DNA of 64,000 nucleotides from Bradyrhizobium guangxiense (GTDB lineage: Bacteria; Pseudomonadota; Alphaproteobacteria; Rhizobiales; Xanthobacteraceae): positions 310,001 through 374,000 of the forward strand of contig NZ_CP022219.1 of NCBI RefSeq assembly GCF_004114915.1. The letters run 5' to 3'. Numbering within the stretch: the stretch's first letter is position 1; each line of letters begins with the position of its first letter. Made by a program: the position numbers and the translations under genes. A model generated the notes under the pieces. That model was not told where the DNA came from. It did not search any database and saw only the letters and a program-made list of their open reading frames with translations. This document shows positions 58,642 to 64,000 of this stretch, one piece after another.

Positions 58642-60579
58642 TTGAACGGCGTCACCCCCGACCCGTCAGACCCGATCCGCAACGGCGACGCTCTGTCGCG
58701 GCTGAAGCTGGCGCAGGCCCTCGATCGGGCCGTCTATGCCATCGCGTGGGAGCGTGCCTGGCCAGATTTCGCACGGCTGCTGACCGTCGTCGGCCTGTTC
58801 CTGGTGGTGTCCTGGGCCGGCCTCTGGCTGGCGCTGCCGTTCGTGGCCCGTGCGATCGGTCTTGTCATCTTCGCCGGCATTGCGATCGCTGCCCTGCTTC
58901 CCCTGATTCGCTTCCGCTGGCCGAGCCGCGAGGAGGCCCTTGGCCGGCTCGATCGTGGCTCCGGCATCCGTCACCGCCCGGCCACGACGCTGACAGATAC
59001 GCTGTCCTCGCAGGATCCGGTCGCACTGGCGCTGTGGCAGGCGCAGCGCGAACGGACGCTGGCTTCGCTCAAGCGCATCCGCGCCGGCCTGCCGCATCCG
59101 CGGCTCGCGCTGCATGATCCCTGGGCGCTGCGTGCGCTGGTGATGGTGCTGCTGGTTGCGACCTTCTTCGCGGCCGGCGATGAACGCGCGATGCGGCTGG
59201 GGGCCGCGTTCGACTGGAACGGCGTGCTGGCGCCCGCCAATGTTCGCGTCGATGCCTGGGTCCCCCCGCCGCTCTATACCGGCAAGCCGCCGGTCATTCT
59301 GTCGGCCGCCAACAAGGAGGCTGCGGCGCTGCCCACCAGCGGACCGCTTGCTGTTCCCGCAGGCTCGACCCTGATCGTGCGCTCCTCCGGCGGCAGTCTG
59401 GATGTCGTCGTCTCCGGCGGCCTCAAGGAGGTCGCCCCGGCCGAGGCCGCGCCCAAGGGCACCAACGAGAAGCATTTTGCCATCACCGGCGACGGCACCG
59501 CGCATGTCCGCGCGCCGTCCGGTCAGCCGCAATGGGCGTTCGCGGCAACGCCGGACCGTGCGCCGACGATCGCGCTCGCTAAGGATCCCGAGCGCCAGGC
59601 GCGCGGCGGGCTGCAGCTCTCCTACAAGATCGAGGACGACTACGGCGTGACAGGTGCGGATGCGCATATTGCCTTGCGCTCCGACGACGCCAAGAATGGC
59701 GGCAAGGATTCTGACGGCAAGGCCGCGGCGCGGCCGCTGTTCGAGCCGCCGCAATTCCCGCTCGTGCTGCCGAACGCGCGCACCCGCAACGGCGTCGGCC
59801 AGACGGTGAAGGACCTCAGCGAGGATCCCTATGCCGGCGCCGACGTCACGCTGACGCTCACCGCCAAGGACGAGGCCGGCAACGAGGCCAAGAGCGAACC
59901 CTTCAACATGCGCCTGCCCGAGCGTCTGTTCACCAACTCGCTGGCGCGCGCGCTGATCGAGCAGCGCCGTATCCTCGCGCTCGACGCCAACAGGAATTCG
60001 GACGTCTACACCGCGCTCGACGCGCTGATGATCGCACCCGAATTGTTCACGCCGGATGCCGGCTGCTATCTCGGCCTTCGGAGCCTCGCGACCCAGCTCG
60101 AGGCTGCCCGCACCGACGATGCGCTGCGCAATGTGGTGGCGAGCATGTGGGCCTTCGCGGTCACCATCGAGGACGACGGCGTTGCCGGCAGCGTCAATGC
60201 CGCGCTGCGCTCGGCGCAGGATGCGCTCAAGGCGGCGCTGGACCGCGGTGCCAGCGAGGATGAGCTCAGGGTGCTGACGCAAAAGCTTCGCGAGGCCATG
60301 GCGGGCAAGGTGCGTGATCTCGCCCGGCGCGCCGAGCAGAACCCGCTCGGGCCGCGGCAGCCGTTCCCTGCGGAGGTCCAGCTCATCCTCGACAAGGCGA
60401 TCGAGCTCCGACAGAAGACTCAGCATGCGACGCCTGAGCAGCTCGCAGAGCTGGCGCAGCAGCAGGACGCGTTGCGCGAGCAGCTTCAGGCCTATCGAAA
60501 GTCGGCGAACAGCCGTGCCAACAAGGCGGGGGACGACCAGACCAACCAGTTTACGCGAGACCGGAAATGCGGAAGCTAG
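58642..60579 (+). CDS. DUF4175/TIGR02302-family membrane protein, N-terminal part
   Basis: A 645-residue protein. Residues about 50-100 hold two membrane helices (LLTVVGLFLVVSWAGLWLAL and ARAIGLVIFAGIAIAALLPL), and a further helix lies near 165-180. The remainder is a large outside region with beta-rich segments (GGLQLSYKIEDDYGVTGADA) and a helical C-terminal part. The family (about 850 residues, Alphaproteobacteria) is normally one protein with a low-complexity C-terminal region. Here that region is a separate overlapping frame starting at 60567. Start codon TTG 58642 with GGAGAG upstream. Function unknown. Confidence 0.82.
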   Translation: MNGVTPDPSDPIRNGDALSRLKLAQALDRAVYAIAWERAWPDFARLLTVVGLFLVVSWAGLWLALPFVARAIGLVIFAGIAIAALLPLIRFRWPSREEALGRLDRGSGIRHRPATTLTDTLSSQDPVALALWQAQRERTLASLKRIRAGLPHPRLALHDPWALRALVMVLLVATFFAAGDERAMRLGAAFDWNGVLAPANVRVDAWVPPPLYTGKPPVILSAANKEAAALPTSGPLAVPAGSTLIVRSSGGSLDVVVSGGLKEVAPAEAAPKGTNEKHFAITGDGTAHVRAPSGQPQWAFAATPDRAPTIALAKDPERQARGGLQLSYKIEDDYGVTGADAHIALRSDDAKNGGKDSDGKAAARPLFEPPQFPLVLPNARTRNGVGQTVKDLSEDPYAGADVTLTLTAKDEAGNEAKSEPFNMRLPERLFTNSLARALIEQRRILALDANRNSDVYTALDALMIAPELFTPDAGCYLGLRSLATQLEAARTDDALRNVVASMWAFAVTIEDDGVAGSVNAALRSAQDALKAALDRGASEDELRVLTQKLREAMAGKVRDLARRAEQNPLGPRQPFPAEVQLILDKAIELRQKTQHATPEQLAELAQQQDALREQLQAYRKSANSRANKAGDDQTNQFTRDRKCGS

Positions 60580-61709
60580 CGCGCGTGCCAGTCTTGAAGG
60601 CGATGTCGATCGCCTGCTTCGCCTTGCTGCTCGGCGGCGTCTCGCCGGCCGCTGCTCAGCTGGGTCAGGATCCCGACGCGCTGCTCGATAGCGCCGAAAA
60701 GGCGATGCAGGAGTCCGGCGACAGCCTCAGGCAGAAAGAATCCGGCAAGAGCCTCGGCAATCAGTCCGATGCCATCCAGAAGCTCGAAGAGTACAAGCGG
60801 GCGACGGAGCGGAGCCAATCCTCCAGTCGCGATCGCAACGTCGTCACGCAGCGCGATCTGGACGACCTCCTGCGGCAGATCGAGAAGGCCGCACGCGAGG
60901 GCAATAAGGAAGCGGCGCAGCGCCTGCTCGAGCAGCTCGCGCAGATCATGGAAAATCTCCAGATGGCGCAGCCGGGGCAGTCCGGCGACAGCGAGATGGA
61001 GCAGGCGCTGAACGAGCTGAGCGACATGATCCGCAAGCAGCAGCAATTGCGCGACAAGACGTTCAAGCAGGGCCAGGATTCCCGGCGCGACCGCTCGCGC
61101 GGCAAGCAGGGCGACCAGTCGATGTCGGACCTGCAGCAGGATCAGCAGTCGCTGCGCGACCGCCTGAAGAAGCTGCAGGACGAGCTCGCCAAGCGCGGCC
61201 TCGCGCAGAAGGGGCAAAAGGGTCAGAAAGGTCAGCAGGGACAAAAAGGCCAGCAGGGCGACCCGAGCCAGAACGGCGATCAGGACGGCGACCAGGGCGA
61301 TGACGACGGTAGCCTCGACGCCGCCGACGGCGCCATGGGGGATGCCGGCTCGAAGCTCGGCGAGGGCAATGCCGATGGCGCCGTGGACTCGCAGGGCAAG
61401 GCTCTCGAGGCCATGCGCAAGGGCGCGCAGAAGATGGCCGAGGCGATGCAGCAGGGCGATGGCGACGGACAGGGCGATGGTCCCGGCAATCGGGCCGGCC
61501 GTCAGCAGAGCGGCGGCAGCCAGACCGATCCGCTGGGACGCCCGCTTCACGGCCGCGATCTCAGCGACGACTACACCGTCAAGATTCCGGGCGAGATCGA
61601 CGCCCAGCGTGTCCGCCGCATCCTCGAAGAGCTCCGCCGCCGCCTCGGCGACAGCTCGCGCCCGCAGATCGAGCTCGATTACATCGAGCGGCTGCTGAAG
61701 GATTTCTGA
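60567..61709 (+). CDS. DUF4175/TIGR02302-family protein, C-terminal low-complexity part
   Basis: A 380-residue protein. The N-terminus resembles a signal peptide (MSIACFALLLGGVSPAAAQ). Then come long amphipathic helices (RDLDDLLRQIEKAAREGNKE) and a Gln/Gly/Asp-rich section (QKGQKGQKGQQGQKGQQ), then a conserved end, RVRRILEELRRRLGDSSRPQ. This matches the C-terminal portion of TIGR02302 proteins. It overlaps the upstream frame by 13 bases. Either the gene is naturally split, with both halves in the periplasm, or a frameshift broke one long gene; the signal-like start favours the first. Confidence 0.8.
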   Translation: MRKLARVPVLKAMSIACFALLLGGVSPAAAQLGQDPDALLDSAEKAMQESGDSLRQKESGKSLGNQSDAIQKLEEYKRATERSQSSSRDRNVVTQRDLDDLLRQIEKAAREGNKEAAQRLLEQLAQIMENLQMAQPGQSGDSEMEQALNELSDMIRKQQQLRDKTFKQGQDSRRDRSRGKQGDQSMSDLQQDQQSLRDRLKKLQDELAKRGLAQKGQKGQKGQQGQKGQQGDPSQNGDQDGDQGDDDGSLDAADGAMGDAGSKLGEGNADGAVDSQGKALEAMRKGAQKMAEAMQQGDGDGQGDGPGNRAGRQQSGGSQTDPLGRPLHGRDLSDDYTVKIPGEIDAQRVRRILEELRRRLGDSSRPQIELDYIERLLKDF

Positions 61710-61731
61710 GGCGGGCTCGCCTCTGGCTCAC

Positions 61732-61844
61732 TGTCATCGCCGGCTTGACCGGGCGACCCAGTATTCCAGAGACCTGCCTGAAGAGCTCGCTCTCATCGCT
61801 TCCGCCGCGGCGTACTGGATGCCCGGTCAAGCCGGGGCATGACA
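61732..61844. repeat. Large dispersed inverted repeat (GGCTTGACCGGGC family)
   Basis: The left arm starts tgtcatcgccggcttgacc (61732) and runs to cagta; the right arm tactgg...atgaca (ends 61844) is its near-perfect complement over about 32 bases. It belongs with the shorter copy at 45778-45865. It lies between two convergent genes and could fold into a long hairpin RNA. Confidence 0.75.
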
Positions 61845-61868
61845 GCGGAGCATGTGGCGACCGCCGCG

Positions 61869-62243
61869 CTATCCCTTCTTCGCCGCCAGCGCGTCCGCCA
61901 CGGCGGTGCGGATGTCGGCGACCGAGAATGGCTTGGTCACGACATCGTGCACCAGTGCATTGAGGTTCGAGGCGCGCTCGCGCTGGTCGGCAAAGCCGGT
62001 CATCAAAAGGATGGTCAAATCGGGGAAATCGCGCGCAGCAGAGAGCGCCAGCGCGATGCCGTCCATGACCGGCATCTGGATATCGGTGAGCAACAGATCG
62101 AAGGCGCCGTCCTCGCGGATCAGGATTTCCAGCGCCTCGGCGCCGTCCTGCGCGGTGACGGTCTCGTGGCCGTCCATGGCGATGGCGCGCGCCACCAGCG
62201 TGCGCATCGAATCCTCGTCGTCGGCGATCAGGATTTTGGGCAT
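61869..62243 (-). CDS. cpdR: Single-domain response regulator CpdR
   Basis: A 124-residue receiver-only protein: KILIADDEDSMRTLVARAI with the acidic pair, phosphoacceptor Asp54 in LLTDIQMPVMDG, Thr in LLMTGFADQ and Lys in VTKPFS. It closely resembles CpdR, which in Caulobacter drives ClpXP to the cell pole and starts degradation of regulators such as CtrA and PdeA when unphosphorylated. No output domain is present. It lies 36 bases after the zinc-ribbon gene on the same strand. Confidence 0.9.
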   Translation of the reverse strand: MPKILIADDEDSMRTLVARAIAMDGHETVTAQDGAEALEILIREDGAFDLLLTDIQMPVMDGIALALSAARDFPDLTILLMTGFADQRERASNLNALVHDVVTKPFSVADIRTAVADALAAKKG

Positions 62244-62279
62244 GGGACGAACCTTCCCGTGCGGAACTCTATCAGCTGA

Positions 62280-63158
62280 TTACACGCTGCCGCCGGCAAT
62301 GTCGCGCCGGTTGAAGAAGCGAACGTCGATATTGCGGCCCTCCGGCGGCGGCGAGGCGAGGCGCGAGCGGAAGAAGGCGCGCTCGCCGGGCCGCAGCACG
62401 GTCTGCTCCAGCACAGTATTCCAGGCGTAGATTTCCGCGCCTTGCGCGTCGCGCACGGCGAAGCGCAGCCGCGGGATGTCGAGCGGCTTCTTGCTCTCGC
62501 CGACGATCACGCCCTCGATCACCAGCACCTGCTTACCGTCCACGGTCTCACTGGAGAGCTTTACGTCCTTGAAGGCAAGGCCCCGCAGGTTCACCTCGAG
62601 CCCGACCAGCTTGTAGAACGCTGCCGTCTGGGGCAGCAGCCGCACCACGTCGCCACGCCAGATCACCAGCGCCAGCACCAGTGCGCCCATCGCCGCACAG
62701 GCGGTCGGCAGGCCGAAATAGGATTTTCGGGGGGCTATGGCGGCGGCGGGGCGGCTGACCCGCGCACCGGGGCGGCGGAACAGGCCGCGGAACCAGGACT
62801 GGTGCTGCGCGCCGGCGACCTCCTCCTCGGCCTCCCGGGCCGCCGCCGACCACTCGTCCTCGGTTTCCTTGGCCGCTTCATCCGGCCAGTCGCTGGCGAT
62901 CGAGGGGCTGTCGACGACCGGCGCATCGGCGGCGCCGTCGTCCTTGGCGTAGGAATTCCACTGTTCGGCGAGGTCGGACTGGTCGTCGGCTTGGCTGGCT
63001 GCGACCATTGCCGGAACGGACGCCTCCTCGATGGCATCCTCTGCATGGGCGATCCAGGTCTCCTTGCAGCGGGAACAGCGGACCGCCCGCCCGTTCGCTC
63101 CCAGGCTCGCGAGCTTGATGGCGTAGGATGTCATACAATGGGGGCAGACGATATGCAT
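62280..63158 (-). CDS. Zinc-ribbon (MJ0042 type) DUF3426 membrane protein
   Basis: A 292-residue protein. The N-terminus is a treble zinc ribbon (HIVCPHCMTSYAI, then VRCSRCKETW) of MJ0042 type. An acidic linker and one membrane helix (FGLPTACAAMGALVLALVIW) follow, then a periplasmic DUF3426 domain (KLVGLEVNLRGLAFKDVKLS, VIEGVIVGESKKPLDIPRLR). Members are predicted to detect or anchor something near the cell-division genes; function is unproven. The ATG at 63158 is chosen because the ribbon begins directly after it. It is divergent from ftsE and upstream of cpdR. Confidence 0.9.
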   Translation of the reverse strand: MHIVCPHCMTSYAIKLASLGANGRAVRCSRCKETWIAHAEDAIEEASVPAMVAASQADDQSDLAEQWNSYAKDDGAADAPVVDSPSIASDWPDEAAKETEDEWSAAAREAEEEVAGAQHQSWFRGLFRRPGARVSRPAAAIAPRKSYFGLPTACAAMGALVLALVIWRGDVVRLLPQTAAFYKLVGLEVNLRGLAFKDVKLSSETVDGKQVLVIEGVIVGESKKPLDIPRLRFAVRDAQGAEIYAWNTVLEQTVLRPGERAFFRSRLASPPPEGRNIDVRFFNRRDIAGGSV

Positions 63159-63357
63159 GGACGAGCCTTGATGCATGGATGAGTAGACCGAGAACTTGAC
63201 GATACCTGTCGCGGAGAACCGGGCGGCAGGATGCTGTCAAATATGCTACAGGCGGACCGTTAACGAACCGGAAACCATAACGGCGGCAAAAACCGGTGAT
63301 CGCGCATGGCGGAGCGCTGCATTGCGACCCGCGCCCCCCTCTCGAACGGAGCTGAGC

Positions 63358-64000
63358 TTGGTTCGGTTCGAAAATGTCGGATTGCGTTACGGTCTGGGGC
63401 CGGAGATCCTGCGCGACCTCAGCTTCCAGATCCCGGCGCATTCGTTCCAGTTTCTCACCGGTCCGTCCGGTGCCGGCAAGACCTCGCTGCTGCGGCTGCT
63501 TTTTCTGTCGCATCGGCCGACGCGAGGCCTCGTCAATCTGTTCGGCCACGACATCTCGCAGCTCGGCAAGGACGAGATCGCCGATTTGCGCAAGCGCATC
63601 GGCATCGTGCTCCAGGACTTCCGCCTGCTCGACCACATGACGACCTATGAGAACGTCGCGCTGCCGTTCCGCGTCATGGGCCGCAGCGAGTCGAGCTACC
63701 GCAAGGAGGTGATCGATCTGCTGCGCTGGGTCGGACTCGGCGACCGCATGGACGCGCTGCCGCCGATCCTGTCGGGCGGCGAGAAGCAGCGCGCGGCGAT
63801 CGCGCGCGCCGTGATCTCGCGGCCGCAGCTGCTGCTCGCGGACGAACCGACCGGCAGCGTCGATCCGACGCTCGGACGCCGCCTGTTGCGGCTCTTCATC
63901 GAGCTCAACAAGTCGGGCACGGCCGTCATCATCGCGACCCACGACATCGGCCTGATGGACCAGTATGAGGCGCGGCGGCTGGTGCTGCATCAGGGACGGC
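63358..64000 (+). CDS. ftsE: Cell-division ATP-binding protein FtsE (partial)
   Basis: The N-terminal 214 residues of an ABC ATPase, cut off by the window edge. Walker A is LTGPSGAGKTSLL, the signature LSGGEKQRAAIARAV, and Walker B LLLADEPTGSVDPTLG. Its compact form and VRFENVGLRYGLGPEILRDL start match FtsE, which with FtsX controls murein hydrolases at the division site. The frame begins with TTG at 63358, preceded by GGAG with normal spacing. A divergent zinc-ribbon gene lies upstream. The ftsX gene is expected just past the right edge. Confidence 0.93.
   Translation, partial: MVRFENVGLRYGLGPEILRDLSFQIPAHSFQFLTGPSGAGKTSLLRLLFLSHRPTRGLVNLFGHDISQLGKDEIADLRKRIGIVLQDFRLLDHMTTYENVALPFRVMGRSESSYRKEVIDLLRWVGLGDRMDALPPILSGGEKQRAAIARAVISRPQLLLADEPTGSVDPTLGRRLLRLFIELNKSGTAVIIATHDIGLMDQYEARRLVLHQGR

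Noticed and set aside
58666..60426. Minus-strand frame of 586 codons opposite the TIGR02302 gene
   Set aside because: The plus strand has membrane helices and family features; the minus frame is a composition artefact.
61201..61262. Short repeats of caraagg in the C-terminal TIGR02302 gene as a CRISPR or tandem-repeat array
   Set aside because: They encode the Gln-Lys-Gly-rich stretch of the protein in frame; there are no spacers. No CRISPR array was seen anywhere in the window.

Overview
The window looks like a stretch of a Bradyrhizobium chromosome. The strongest evidence is the thiol oxidoreductase at 53230-53895: it has the length (221 aa) and the active-site numbering (Cys107/Cys110) of TlpA from Bradyrhizobium. 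Also supporting are GC-rich codon use, the argH-lptM-lysA order, cpdR, an ftsE start at the right edge, and several families of palindromic intergenic repeats that I recognise from Bradyrhizobium. No database search was run, so the genus call rests on recognition.

Layout. 1-10 kb: the end of an unidentified gene, a CadC-like winged-helix/TPR regulator divergent from a methanethiol S-methyltransferase (mddA), a GFA-family zinc protein, small secreted proteins, a NarL-type two-component pair and a large DUF2235 hydrolase. 10.8-12.6 kb: two secreted proteins with the same PEP-CTERM-like C-terminal sorting signal. 12.9-18.1 kb: a small accessory element bounded by a 15-bp direct repeat of the 3' end of tRNA-Leu(CAA). 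It holds degraded tRNA pieces, a broken FixJ-type gene and an intact cassette of AraC regulator, acyl-CoA-dehydrogenase-fold oxidase and SDR, but no integrase. 18.3-24.8 kb: DsbB-like and DsbA-like proteins, an AbrB-family membrane protein, a TetR gene divergent from two thioesterases with two palindromic operators, and an LrgA/LrgB pair. 24.9-34.5 kb: an alpha/beta hydrolase in operon with an HtrA-like protein that has lost its catalytic triad, then an M20 peptidase and a full dipeptide-type ABC importer. 34.6-45.1 kb: HAD hydrolase, dodecin, EamA exporter, HNH nuclease, NHL-repeat protein, then a LysR gene divergent from an operon of nitronate monooxygenase, ABC binding protein, acyl-CoA synthetase and flavin monooxygenase. 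45.1-64 kb: core functions (AlkA glycosylase, GluQ-RS, hybrid kinase, YihY, cobalamin adenosyltransferase, EtfBA, 3-hydroxybutyryl-CoA dehydrogenase, TlpA, ArgH, LptM, LysA, CpdR, a DUF3426 zinc-ribbon protein, FtsE).

Themes. Thiol-disulfide chemistry appears three times (DsbB, DsbA-like, TlpA). Acyl-CoA and flavin metabolism recurs (thioesterases, synthetase, ETF, HBD and the accessory oxidase). Four divergent regulator-target pairs (CadC-like/mddA, TetR/thioesterases, LysR/nitronate operon, AraC upstream of its cassette) are visible, three with repeats in the control region. The least ordinary parts are the tRNA-bounded element and the inactive HtrA/hydrolase operon.
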